DNA of 64,000 nucleotides from Tolypothrix brevis GSE-NOS-MK-07-07A (lineage in GTDB: Bacteria > Cyanobacteriota > Cyanobacteriia > Cyanobacteriales > Nostocaceae): contig JAHHIJ010000006.1 in the NCBI GenBank assembly GCA_019358985.1, positions 62,001 through 126,000 of the forward strand. The letters run 5' to 3'. Of this stretch, positions 54,149 to 62,714 are shown one piece after another. Position numbers and translations under genes: made by a program. Numbering within the stretch: position 1 is the stretch's first letter; the number at the start of each line of letters is the position of its first letter. The notes below the pieces were generated by a model, which was given only the letters and a program-made list of their open reading frames with translations, was not told the origin of the DNA and did not search any database.

Positions 54149-55594
54149 ATGAATCAACATCAACCCCCGGCTTGGAAAGATGTCCGTGCTGCGTTTCAAA
54201 AAATTTGGGGTTATGATGATTTTCGTCCGCCACAAGGAGAAATCATCCGCTGTTTGTTGGCAGAAAAAGACGCATTAATTATTATGCCCACAGGTGGCGG
54301 AAAGTCTATTTGCTTTCAGTTGCCGGCACTGCTACAAACAGGATTAACCCTAGTAATTTCGCCATTGGTGGCGTTAATGGAAAATCAAGTGCAGGAACTA
54401 CGCGATCGCAACTTGAGTGCAGCGCTTTTGCATAGTGAATTGCCTTCTAGCCAGCGACGTGCGGTTTTGCAAGCTTTGGAACGACAACAGCTAAGATTGC
54501 TGTATTTATCACCAGAAACTTTACTGAGTCCGCCAGTTTGGGAAAGATTGTGTCAGCCGCAATTAAAAATCAACGGATTAATATTAGATGAGGCACATTG
54601 TCTGGTACAATGGGGCGACACATTTCGACCAGCTTATCGAAGATTGGAGGCGGTGCGACCAGCGCTGCTAAAATTCAAACCACAGGGAACACACATCAGC
54701 GTAGCCGCTTTCACCGCCACCGCCGATCCTCTAGCTCAAAAAACTATTAAAGAAGTCTTAAGATTAGAGCAACCAGCGTTTTTTCGTGTTAATCCGTACC
54801 GTTCTAATCTTAACCCCAGTGTTCGCATTGCTTGGACACCAAGAGGCAGAAAGCAACATTTATTAAAGTTTATTCAAGAACGGAAACAAGAACCGGGATT
54901 AGTTTATGTACGGACTCGGCGAGATAGCGAGAATTTAGCTGAGTGGTTGAGAGAAAAAGGTTATTCTACAACTTCTTATCATGCTGGATTGGGTGCAGAA
55001 GAACGTCGTGCAGTAGAAGCGAGTTGGCTAAGTGGAAAAACCATGTTTGTTGTCTGTACTTGTGCGTTTGGGATGGGGATAAATAAGCCAGATGTGCGTT
55101 GGGTGATTCACTTCCACTCACCGCATTTGCTTTCGGAGTATGTGCAAGAAATTGGACGCGCTGGAAGAGATGGGAAACCAGCCCAAGCGTTAATGTTGAT
55201 TAGTGAACCTACGGGATGGTTAGATCCAGAGGATAAGCAAAGACAAAGGTTTTTTGAGGATCAGATGCGATCGCAACAACTTTCCGCACAACAATTAATC
55301 AAAAAACTGCCGAAAAAGGGAGAAGTAAATGCAATAGCCAAACAATTTCCCGATGGTGCGATCGCTCTTTCTCTTCTCCACAGCAGCGGTCAGTTAAACT
55401 GGCTTGACCCTTTCAATTACAGTATTGGAGAAAGCAAACCAAAGCAGTTAACGACGCAATTACATGCTGCAAAGCAAATGAATCAATATCTGACAACAAA
55501 ACAATGCCGCTGGCAATTTTTGTTAAATGCCTTTGGTTTTGAGAAAGAAGCGGCAAACTTGCGTTGTGGACATTGCGATAATTGCCGCCGCTAG
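54149..55594 (+). CDS. recQ: ATP-dependent DNA helicase RecQ
   Basis: 481 residues from ATG 54149 (MNQHQPPAWKDVRAAFQKIWG); an earlier in-frame ATG at 54113 is less likely. Helicase motifs: FRPPQ motif 0 (about 25-29), PTGGGKS Walker A (47-53), DEAH (147-150), SVAAFTATAD, VYVRTRRDSE, and QEIGRAGRDGKPA. The C-terminus RCGHCDNC is the zinc-binding site. The HRDC and winged-helix regions of E. coli RecQ are missing, so it is a short-type RecQ. It unwinds DNA in recombination and repair. Confidence 0.93.
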   Translation: MNQHQPPAWKDVRAAFQKIWGYDDFRPPQGEIIRCLLAEKDALIIMPTGGGKSICFQLPALLQTGLTLVISPLVALMENQVQELRDRNLSAALLHSELPSSQRRAVLQALERQQLRLLYLSPETLLSPPVWERLCQPQLKINGLILDEAHCLVQWGDTFRPAYRRLEAVRPALLKFKPQGTHISVAAFTATADPLAQKTIKEVLRLEQPAFFRVNPYRSNLNPSVRIAWTPRGRKQHLLKFIQERKQEPGLVYVRTRRDSENLAEWLREKGYSTTSYHAGLGAEERRAVEASWLSGKTMFVVCTCAFGMGINKPDVRWVIHFHSPHLLSEYVQEIGRAGRDGKPAQALMLISEPTGWLDPEDKQRQRFFEDQMRSQQLSAQQLIKKLPKKGEVNAIAKQFPDGAIALSLLHSSGQLNWLDPFNYSIGESKPKQLTTQLHAAKQMNQYLTTKQCRWQFLLNAFGFEKEAANLRCGHCDNCRR

Positions 55595-55749
55595 GAGTGA
55601 GGTTTTTGCTTGAAAAGGGGGGTTGGGGGGATCAAAAGCTTAGGCAGCAACTTTAAAATACTTGTGTATACACCGTAGCCTTGTAGGGGAGGGTTAGGGA
55701 GAGGTGGGGGAGTCTTGCTGAAATAAATTAGCTGTGGCAAGGAAAGATT

Positions 55750-56634
55750 ATGGCTCTAGAATCAATTCCTCCCGTACTTGCAAACACCACTGTTCGTCCC
55801 GGCTACCAACCGCAAGCCGCCGACACAAATATTGATGCGGATATTTACCTGTTCGCCAGGTTGCGCCAACTCGCACTTAAGCAACGAATCGAGATTGCGA
55901 TCGCCCACAACCGGGGGGTACGAAAACTCTGTTTGGCGGGAATTAAATCTCGACATCGCGGTGCGTCGTTGAAGGAAATCCGTCTGCAATTTGCCCGTGC
56001 GGTGCTGTCCGAAAAATTTTCCCCTGGCTTCCAACCCCAAGGAGGTGATGAAACAATGTGGATTCAAGACTCAATAACCCTTGCTAGCGAACTCCACCAA
56101 ATTTTGGAGTCGGTAAATATTCCCTACTACGTTAGCGGGGGTGTGGCTAGTTCAATTCACGGAGAACCGCGATCGACCCGCGATTTGGATTTAGTTATCG
56201 AAATCCAACGCGACCAAATCAATTTGTTGGTGACAACCCTGGAAGCGGCGGGTTACTACTGTCCTGCTGGTGCGGTTGAGGATTTGCAACAGGGGCGCGA
56301 TCGGATGCTTAATATTACCCACACGGAAACCATCGCCAATGCTGACCTGTATGTTACGGATACTTCAGCCTTTGCGGCATCGCAAATGACGCGACGGAGG
56401 TTGCTTGATGTGGAGGGAATGCCTAATTTTTGGTTGATCTCCCCCGAAGACCTGTTATTGCAAAAACTTGTTTGGGGTAGGGGAAGCCAATCTGAGAAGC
56501 AATGGCGCGATGTACTGGGGATACTCAAATTGCAAGCAGATTTTCTTGACTATGGATATCTGACTGAATGGGCGGAAAATTTGGGGCTGGTTGATTTAAT
56601 TAGCCAAGCTTTTACAGAAGCTGGTATTTTGTAA
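55750..56634 (+). CDS. Fused or overlapping pair: unknown domain plus MNT-like nucleotidyltransferase
   Basis: 294 residues in one frame. Residues 1-102 (MALESIPPVLANTTVRPG...RKLCLAGIKSRHRG...FARAVLSEKFSPGF) are a small basic domain I do not recognise. Residues 103-294 start MWIQDSITLASELHQILESVNIPYYVSGGVASSIHGEPRSTRDLDLVIEI, a minimal nucleotidyltransferase with GG and the DLDL acidic pair, as in the AbiEii/MNT family. An ideal ribosome-binding site lies just before codon 103. It may be one fusion or two genes with overlapping expression. The pair could be a toxin-antitoxin-like module. Confidence 0.75.
   Translation: MALESIPPVLANTTVRPGYQPQAADTNIDADIYLFARLRQLALKQRIEIAIAHNRGVRKLCLAGIKSRHRGASLKEIRLQFARAVLSEKFSPGFQPQGGDETMWIQDSITLASELHQILESVNIPYYVSGGVASSIHGEPRSTRDLDLVIEIQRDQINLLVTTLEAAGYYCPAGAVEDLQQGRDRMLNITHTETIANADLYVTDTSAFAASQMTRRRLLDVEGMPNFWLISPEDLLLQKLVWGRGSQSEKQWRDVLGILKLQADFLDYGYLTEWAENLGLVDLISQAFTEAGIL
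56039..56049 (+). promoter_or_regulatory. Internal ideal Shine-Dalgarno site for MWIQDS start
   Basis: AAGGAGGTGAT is an 11-nt perfect complement of the 16S rRNA 3' end. It ends 6 nt before ATG 56056, the codon for residue 103 of the larger frame. Such strong sites inside genes are rare by chance. The start at 56056 would give a 192-residue nucleotidyltransferase, ending at 56634. Confidence 0.85.
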
Positions 56635-56717
56635 CTGTACTTCCCGAAAGGGAAAGAGCCCCAATAATTTTTTATATAGCAGATTAGGTATCGACTATCC
56701 ACTAACCACCAAGCAGC

Positions 56718-57719
56718 CTAAAACTGCTGCAAAAAGCGCAAATCGCTATTGTATAAGCGGCGAATATCATCCATTTGGTGTAAAACCATCGCAAAGCGTT
56801 CGACACCAAAACCGGCGGCAAATCCAGTGTAAACTTCTGGGTCGTAGCCCACAGCTTTCAGCACATTCGGATCGACCATACCACAGCCCATAACTTCCAG
56901 CCAGCGTCCATTCCACTGCAAATCCACTTCCGCAGAAGGTTCTGTAAACGGGAAATAACTGGCACGGAAGCGAATTGGTACCTCGCCAAACATTGCTTCT
57001 AAAAACAGCTTAATAGTCCCTTTGAGGTCTGTAAAAGTTAGTCCCTCGTCAATTGCTAAAAGTTCTATTTGATGAAAAACTGCCGAGTGGGTAGCGTCTA
57101 CATTATCTCGTCGATAAACTCGTCCTGGGGCGATAATCCGAATTGGTGGTTCTTCGGTTTCCATGTAACGAATTTGTACACACGAGGTTTGAGTTCGCAG
57201 AAGATTTCCGTCCGGTAGGTAGAAAGTATCCTGCATATCACGGGCAGGGTGGTCGGGGGGGGTATTCAGAGCCTCGAAATTGTAATAATCTGTTTCCATC
57301 TCTGGACCTTGAGCCACAGTGTAGCCCATACCGACAAAGATATCCAGCGTTTGGTCGATAATGCCATTGAGGGGATGAATACGTCCTTGAGGGCTGTAAA
57401 TTCCCGGCATTGTCACATCTAGAGTTTCTGCTTCTAGCTGTGCCTGAATTTGAGCAGCTTCTAATAAGGCGCGTTGTTTGTCTAAACTAGTTTGAAGGCT
57501 TTCTTTGACTGTATTGCCGATCGCCCCAATTAAGGGTCGTTCTTCGGCACTTAATTGTCCCATACTCCGCAACAGTGTGGACAATTCCCCTTTTTTACCA
57601 AGGTAGCCGACTCTTAGTTCTTCTAGGCGTTCTAAGCTATCGGCAGATGCGATCGCTTTTTCTCCTTCAATTCGCAGTGCTAAAAGTTGAACCTCTAAAT
57701 TGCTGGGCTGATTCGTCAT
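56718..57719 (-). CDS. pheS: Phenylalanyl-tRNA synthetase alpha subunit
   Basis: 333 residues. The N-terminal coiled-coil (about 1-90) is followed by the class II core: motif 1-like [28 protein letters not shown], motif 2 [45 protein letters not shown], motif 3 [24 protein letters not shown]. It works with the beta subunit, whose gene is not in the window. Usual length. Confidence 0.97.
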   Translation of the reverse strand: MTNQPSNLEVQLLALRIEGEKAIASADSLERLEELRVGYLGKKGELSTLLRSMGQLSAEERPLIGAIGNTVKESLQTSLDKQRALLEAAQIQAQLEAETLDVTMPGIYSPQGRIHPLNGIIDQTLDIFVGMGYTVAQGPEMETDYYNFEALNTPPDHPARDMQDTFYLPDGNLLRTQTSCVQIRYMETEEPPIRIIAPGRVYRRDNVDATHSAVFHQIELLAIDEGLTFTDLKGTIKLFLEAMFGEVPIRFRASYFPFTEPSAEVDLQWNGRWLEVMGCGMVDPNVLKAVGYDPEVYTGFAAGFGVERFAMVLHQMDDIRRLYNSDLRFLQQF

Positions 57720-57952
57720 TTCTTACAGTTGTGAATTAGTCAATTGTCAAGAGTCAGCAGTCAAAAGACTAATGACCTTACTAATATGCCATGAATGATA
57801 AGCAGGTAAGGGTTAAAGGAAACCTCTTTTTACTAGTTTAAAGGCGATTGGCTGTGTAAGTATGTTTTTTTGCTTGATACATGTGACGACGGACATTGAC
57901 AATTGTCTCTTAACTATTAACTATTGACTATTGACTGTTGACTCTTAAAATT

Positions 57953-58750
57953 ATGAAATTACTAATTAGCAATGATGACGGGGTTGCGGCTTTAGGGATT
58001 CGGACTTTAGCCAATTGTTTGGCACAAGCCGGTCATGACGTGACTGTAGTGTGTCCGGATCGTGAGCGATCGGCAACTGGACATGGATTAACTTTACACC
58101 AACCGATTCGCGCCGAAATCATTGATTCGGTGTTTCATCCTGCTGTCAATGCCTGGGCTTGCGATGGTACTCCTTCCGATTGTGTTAAATTAGCGCTGTG
58201 GGCTTTGCTTGAGTCTCCCCCCGATTTGGTTGTTTCTGGCATTAATCAAGGGGCTAATTTGGGAACCGAAATTCTTTATTCCGGAACTGTTTCCGCCGCA
58301 ATGGAGGGTATAATCGAAGGTATTCCCAGTGTGGCATTGAGTCTGACGAGTCACACTTGCAAAGATTTTCAACCTGCTGCTGACTTTGCGAAAATTTTAG
58401 TAGACCAAATATCGGTAAACCCCTTACCAGAGTTGATGTTGCTTAACGTCAACGTTCCTGCCGTCAAGTGGTCAGAAATTGCTGGAGTCACTATTACCCG
58501 TCAGGGAGTGCGACGGTATGTAGATGTTTTTGACAAGCGCATCGATCCGCGTGGAAAAACATATTACTGGTTAACCGGAGAAGTTCTAGAAGATGTGGAA
58601 CCGCCATCGGATTTAAACTTACCACAAAATGTACCTACTGACGTGCATGTCATCCGTAATAACTATATCAGTATAACACCATTGCAATATAATCTCACTT
58701 ATGCAGGTGGCGTTAATCAATTGTCTCAGTGGGAATTTAAGTTGAGTTGA
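57953..58750 (+). CDS. surE: 5'/3'-nucleotidase SurE
   Basis: 265 residues from ATG 57953 ([19 protein letters not shown]). The metal site is N7-D8-D9-G, then [17 protein letters not shown] (Ser and Asn ligands), and [25 protein letters not shown]. SurE removes phosphate from nucleoside monophosphates and polyphosphate and is linked to stationary-phase survival. An earlier in-frame start at 57938 lies inside heptamer repeats and is not preferred. Heptamer units ctattga lie at 57909-57945. Confidence 0.95.
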   Translation: MKLLISNDDGVAALGIRTLANCLAQAGHDVTVVCPDRERSATGHGLTLHQPIRAEIIDSVFHPAVNAWACDGTPSDCVKLALWALLESPPDLVVSGINQGANLGTEILYSGTVSAAMEGIIEGIPSVALSLTSHTCKDFQPAADFAKILVDQISVNPLPELMLLNVNVPAVKWSEIAGVTITRQGVRRYVDVFDKRIDPRGKTYYWLTGEVLEDVEPPSDLNLPQNVPTDVHVIRNNYISITPLQYNLTYAGGVNQLSQWEFKLS

Positions 58751-58781
58751 ATAAGTTTATCCACAAGTGAGCTAGTAAACC

Positions 58782-59066
58782 TTGTTAAATGCATTACAAA
58801 AAAAATTAGGCTATAAAGTAGGAACACTCTTGAAAACAACTTATACATATACGCCGGGAAAAGTCAAGGAATTTTCCTTGGCATCTCTAATAAAAAGCAA
58901 GAGCAAGATAACCAAATTAAGCAAAACCTTGAAAAGGGTATGCTGTTTGACCAAGAAATTCCCCGTCTATCAAAGGGCGGAGATACAGCATAAACTAGAC
59001 AAAATAAGTAACAGTCTCTTTTATTATCGCCCGCTAAGTATGCAGCAAGGCAACACCCATGTCTAG
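58782..59066 (+). CDS. Possible small basic protein (94 aa)
   Basis: TTG-initiated frame of 94 codons ending 7 bp inside the next gene. It is Lys/Ser/Tyr-rich and amphipathic (LNALQKKLGYKVGTLLKTTYTYTPGKVKEFSLASLI, KITKLSKTLKRVCCLTKKF). No family is recognised and the start codon is weak. The 8-bp overlap with the MBL gene suits a real, co-translated gene, but the composition could also be chance. Confidence 0.35.
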   Translation: MLNALQKKLGYKVGTLLKTTYTYTPGKVKEFSLASLIKSKSKITKLSKTLKRVCCLTKKFPVYQRAEIQHKLDKISNSLFYYRPLSMQQGNTHV

Positions 59067-59955
59067 AATAGAGAATCAATTTACAGTACAATTTTGGGGC
59101 GTTCGCGGCAGCATCCCCAGTCCAGGACTACATACCGTTCGTTATGGCGGTAATACCCCTTGCATTGAGATGCAAGCGGGCGGTAAACGCTTAATTTTCG
59201 ATGGTGGTACGGGACTACATGTTTTGGGGCAATCATTATTGCGCCAAATGCCGATAGAAGCTCATATATTTTTCACGCACTCCCACTGGGATCATGTGCA
59301 GGGATTTCCCTTTTTTACCCCAGGTTTTGTCAGGGGAAATGACTTTCATATTTATGGTGCGATCGCTCCTGATGGTTCCACCGTCGAACAGCGGCTAAAT
59401 GACCAAATGCTCCATCCAAATTTTCCCGTACCTTTGCAAATCATGCAAGCAAATTTGGATTTTCACAATGTCAAAGCCGGAGAACCAATCAAAATTAATG
59501 ATATTCTCGTGGAAACGGCACCTCTGAACCATCCGGGTGAAGCGGTAGGATATCGAGTTAATTGGCGGGATGGTGCGGCTGTTTATATTACTGATACTGA
59601 GCATTTTCCCGACAAGTTGGATGAAAATGTGATCTGGCTAGCTCGTAACGCCGACATCCTGATTTATGATTCCACTTATACTGACGAGGAATATCATTCG
59701 CCAAAGTCGCCGAGAATCGGTTGGGGACATTCCACATGGCAAGAAGCGGTGAAAATAGCCAAAGCAGCTAACGTCAAAAGTTTGGTAATTTTCCACCATG
59801 ATCCTGCACACGACGATGAATTTTTGGATCGTGTAGGGCAAGAAGCCGCAGTGCAATTTCCTGGTGCGGTCATGGCACGAGAAGGAATGGTACTTCAAGT
59901 TCCCATATCCATGCCCTTATCAGAATCTATTCCTATTAGTGAGTTTTCTGCTTAA
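59059..59955 (+). CDS. Metallo-beta-lactamase-fold hydrolase
   Basis: 298 residues. N-terminal FWGVRGSIPSPGLHTVRYGGNTPCIE is typical of the ribonuclease Z/PhnP-like MBL branch. Metal motif THSHWDHVQGFPFF (about 73-86), then APLNHPGEAVGYRV, VYITDTEH, ILIYDSTYTDEEY and GHSTWQEAVKIA, VIFHHDPAHDD. Two-metal hydrolase of unknown substrate, perhaps a cyclic phosphate or RNA. Overlaps the preceding small frame by 8 bp. Confidence 0.87.
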   Translation: MSRIENQFTVQFWGVRGSIPSPGLHTVRYGGNTPCIEMQAGGKRLIFDGGTGLHVLGQSLLRQMPIEAHIFFTHSHWDHVQGFPFFTPGFVRGNDFHIYGAIAPDGSTVEQRLNDQMLHPNFPVPLQIMQANLDFHNVKAGEPIKINDILVETAPLNHPGEAVGYRVNWRDGAAVYITDTEHFPDKLDENVIWLARNADILIYDSTYTDEEYHSPKSPRIGWGHSTWQEAVKIAKAANVKSLVIFHHDPAHDDEFLDRVGQEAAVQFPGAVMAREGMVLQVPISMPLSESIPISEFSA

Positions 59956-60341
59956 AGGTTGTAATCGAAGCAATGGGAGATTTTAGTTTAGATTGGTGAT
60001 AAACAGCTTTGTCGCCATATACCCCAACTATGAGCTGCAAAACCGTCAAAGACTGGTGTAGAAACTCTTTGCTCCAAGTTGAACTACGGGAGTGCTGATT
60101 TTTCCGCACCAGCGTTCGCTCCTCGGATAAATGGCAGATGAACTGAACGGCAGGAGGGAAAAGTTAGTTGAAGATGAATTTATTCTCCCGAAAACTAGTA
60201 GACCTTAATCGTCGATCACCGGATAGACGTTTTCAATGATTAATGGCAAAATTTATCCGGCAATCGTCAAGGATGCTCTACTAGCCTAGAAAAATGAATT
60301 TTTTCTCGACTGCTTCACAAACCTAAAATCCCTGAATCGAC
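59956..60341. other. Intergenic region with a long imperfect inverted repeat
   Basis: No gene seen in 386 bp. 60195-60284 has the nested arms ctagtag/ctactag at the ends and ccggata/tatccgg inside, with further partial pairing between them (cctt/aagg, cgat/atcg). It may be a repeat or a structured RNA before ribF. Similar copies are not seen elsewhere in the window. Confidence 0.45.
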
Positions 60342-61358
60342 GTGGTAAATCTCTCTCAAAATGGGTGTGCTGTGTGGGTAGCCTCTTCCACCAAAGGGCT
60401 GCTAACGCCTACTGCTGTTGCGCTGGGCAAATTTGATGGTGTCCATCGCGGGCATCAAAGAGTAATTGCACCAATTTTGCAACAAGCCAACAGAGATAAA
60501 GAAAGTAATGCTAATTACATTTACTCAACAGTTGTCACCTTTTATCCCCATCCACAAGAATTTTTTACAGGGATACCTCATGCTTTGTTGACACCAGTGG
60601 ATGAAAAAGCGCAACAGTTGCGATCGCTTGGCATCGAACAACTGGTACTATTACCCTTTGGCAAAGAATTAGCAGCTTTGACTCCCGAAGAATTCGTAGA
60701 ACAAATTCTCGTGCAACAATTGCAATGTCAGCAAATTAGTGTCGGAGAAGATTTTTGTTTTGGGAAAAAGCGCAGTGGTACCGCCAAGCATTTACAATTT
60801 CTCGCCGCCAAGTATAACATTCCCGTTACCATCGTTCCCATCCAAACTCATACAGGCGAGGAAAGTGTCACTTCCACACTAGAGGAGGCTCGTATTAGCA
60901 CTTCACTGATTCGTCAACATTTGGCAAACGGCAACATCGAACTAGCAAACCAACTTTTAGGACGTCCCTACACCCTAATTGGTTTTGTCGTCCAAGGTCA
61001 ACAAATTGGCAGAACTATTAACTTTCCCACCGCCAACTTACAATTACCTAAAGAAAAATTTTTGCCCCGTCAAGGTGTTTACGCAGTTCGCGTTTGTATT
61101 GAAGAAAACCAAACTGACACAATCGAAGGCGTAATGAATATAGGCGATCGCCCAACTGTAAACGGCACTCATCCCACCGTAGAAGTGCATCTGTTAGACT
61201 GGGTTGGCGATTTGTACGGCAAAAATCTGACAGTGCAACTTGCCAAATTTTTACGCTCAGAACAAAAATTTTCTTCTCTAGAAGAACTGAAAACACAAAT
61301 TAAACTTGACTGCATTGCAGCAAAAGAAGTCCTGAGTGGGAATACTAATGAGAGTTAG
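60342..61358 (+). CDS. ribF: Bifunctional riboflavin kinase / FAD synthetase
   Basis: 338 residues from GTG 60342. FAD synthetase nucleotidyltransferase domain (about 15-190) with ALGKFDGVHRGHQRVI, TFYPHPQEFF, VGEDFCFGKKRSGT, STSLIR. Riboflavin kinase domain (about 200-330) with GRPYTLIGFVVQGQQIGRTINFPTANLQLP, QGVYAVRV, GVMNIGDRPTV and the end DLYGKNLTVQLAKFLRSEQKFSSLEELKTQI. It makes FMN and FAD from riboflavin. Usual length. It is 62 bp before moxR, same direction. Confidence 0.95.
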   Translation: MVNLSQNGCAVWVASSTKGLLTPTAVALGKFDGVHRGHQRVIAPILQQANRDKESNANYIYSTVVTFYPHPQEFFTGIPHALLTPVDEKAQQLRSLGIEQLVLLPFGKELAALTPEEFVEQILVQQLQCQQISVGEDFCFGKKRSGTAKHLQFLAAKYNIPVTIVPIQTHTGEESVTSTLEEARISTSLIRQHLANGNIELANQLLGRPYTLIGFVVQGQQIGRTINFPTANLQLPKEKFLPRQGVYAVRVCIEENQTDTIEGVMNIGDRPTVNGTHPTVEVHLLDWVGDLYGKNLTVQLAKFLRSEQKFSSLEELKTQIKLDCIAAKEVLSGNTNES

Positions 61359-61420
61359 TGGTTAGTGGTTAGAAGTTGACTATTGACTATTGACTATTAA
61401 CCAACCATTCCCCACAGTAC

Positions 61421-62329
61421 ATGAGAGTAAAAATTGACGCCCTAACACAAAATCTGGCTCTGACCATCGTTGGCAAAAGTGAGGCAATACGCTTAGTGCT
61501 AGTTGCTTTACTCGGTGGTGGTCATGCTTTACTAGAAGATGTCCCCGGAGTCGGTAAAACCCTGCTTGCCAAGTCTCTAGCTCGTTCTATTGATGGCAAA
61601 TTTCAACGGCTACAATGTACTCCAGATGTACTTCCTACTGACATTACTGGTACTAATATTTGGAACCCAAAAAGCGGCGAATTTAGCTTTCTCCCTGGTC
61701 CAATATTTGCGAATGTGCTGCTAGCTGATGAAATCAACCGTGCTACACCACGCACTCAGTCAGCTTTGCTGGAAGTTATGGAAGAACAACAAGTCACGGT
61801 AGATGGTGTTTCTCGCGCTGTTCCTACACCCTTTTTTGTGATTGCGACTCAAAATCCCATCGAATACCAAGGTACTTTTCCCTTGCCAGAAGCGCAGATG
61901 GATCGGTTTATGCTTTCCTTAAGTTTGGGCTATCCTTCTGAAGCTGAAGAATTACAGATGCTACAAAGGGTCGATAAGAATATCAAAGTTGGTGATTTAC
62001 AACCTTGTATTACTTTGGCAGAAGTGCAAGAATTGCGGCAAATTTGCGCTCAAGTAAGAGTGGAAAGCTCATTGCAACAGTATATTTTAGAATTGGTGCG
62101 GGCGACACGCCAAGATGAGGAAATTTCTCTTGGTGTCAGTCCTCGTGGTACAATGGCTCTGCAACGAGCTACTCAGGCGATCGCTTTTCTGTTAGGACGT
62201 GATTACGCGATTCCCGATGATGTGAAGTTTCTTGCTCCTTATGTTCTTTGTCATCGTCTGATTCCAGCGGGAGGACGCAAAGCAAGAACTGTGATGGAGC
62301 GGTTATTACGGGCTGTGCCGATTCCATAA
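61421..62329 (+). CDS. MoxR-family AAA+ ATPase
   Basis: 302 residues. Walker A in LLEDVPGVGKTLLAKSLA (about 38-55), Walker B in LLADEINRATPRTQSALLEVMEEQQVTVDG, sensor 1 FFVIATQNPIEYQGTFPLPEAQMDRFM, and a C-terminal lid with VSPRGTMALQRATQAIAFLLGRDYAIPDDV. MoxR ATPases are chaperones for von Willebrand-factor-domain proteins and metal cofactor insertion. The usual DUF58/VWA partner genes do not follow; a repeat cluster does. Confidence 0.92.
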   Translation: MRVKIDALTQNLALTIVGKSEAIRLVLVALLGGGHALLEDVPGVGKTLLAKSLARSIDGKFQRLQCTPDVLPTDITGTNIWNPKSGEFSFLPGPIFANVLLADEINRATPRTQSALLEVMEEQQVTVDGVSRAVPTPFFVIATQNPIEYQGTFPLPEAQMDRFMLSLSLGYPSEAEELQMLQRVDKNIKVGDLQPCITLAEVQELRQICAQVRVESSLQQYILELVRATRQDEEISLGVSPRGTMALQRATQAIAFLLGRDYAIPDDVKFLAPYVLCHRLIPAGGRKARTVMERLLRAVPIP

Positions 62330-62455
62330 CTCTGGTTCTAAGCCCTCAGGCTATAAGCCGAATGGCATTAAGAAGAGCGATCGCATGATGTTAAAATAAA
62401 TGCACATAACCACGCTTTATGTCTGATTATTTTATATCAGGTTTATTACTTACAA

Positions 62456-62692
62456 TAGACATCTCCAGAAATTAATTATGCGTTATTCAGAACCCTTGAT
62501 TAGACGTAGCAGTGCTACGTCTCTACATCTTTTCCGGAGATGTCTAATGTAAAGACGTTCCGGCGGAACGTCTCTACGACGGTTGCGACGTTTTTATTAG
62601 ACATCGACCGCGATGCTTATTATGCGTTGTCCGAAACCCTTGATTAGACGTTCCGCCGGAACGTCTCTACGTCTTTTCCACGCCTATGTCTA
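62456..62692. repeat. Two family-A MITE-like repeats and a free palindrome
   Basis: Copy 1 at 62456-62546 (91 bp): TAGACATCTCC ... GGAGATGTCTA, core gacgtagcagtgctacgtc. A free palindrome gacgttccggcggaacgtc (62552-62578) follows. Copy 2 at 62598-62692 (95 bp): TAGACATC ... TATGTCTA, but with core gacgttccgccggaacgtc. The same family thus carries two different cores. No gene in 62330-62714. Confidence 0.8.
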
Positions 62693-62714
62693 AAACCCTT
62701 AATCAACAACGCGA

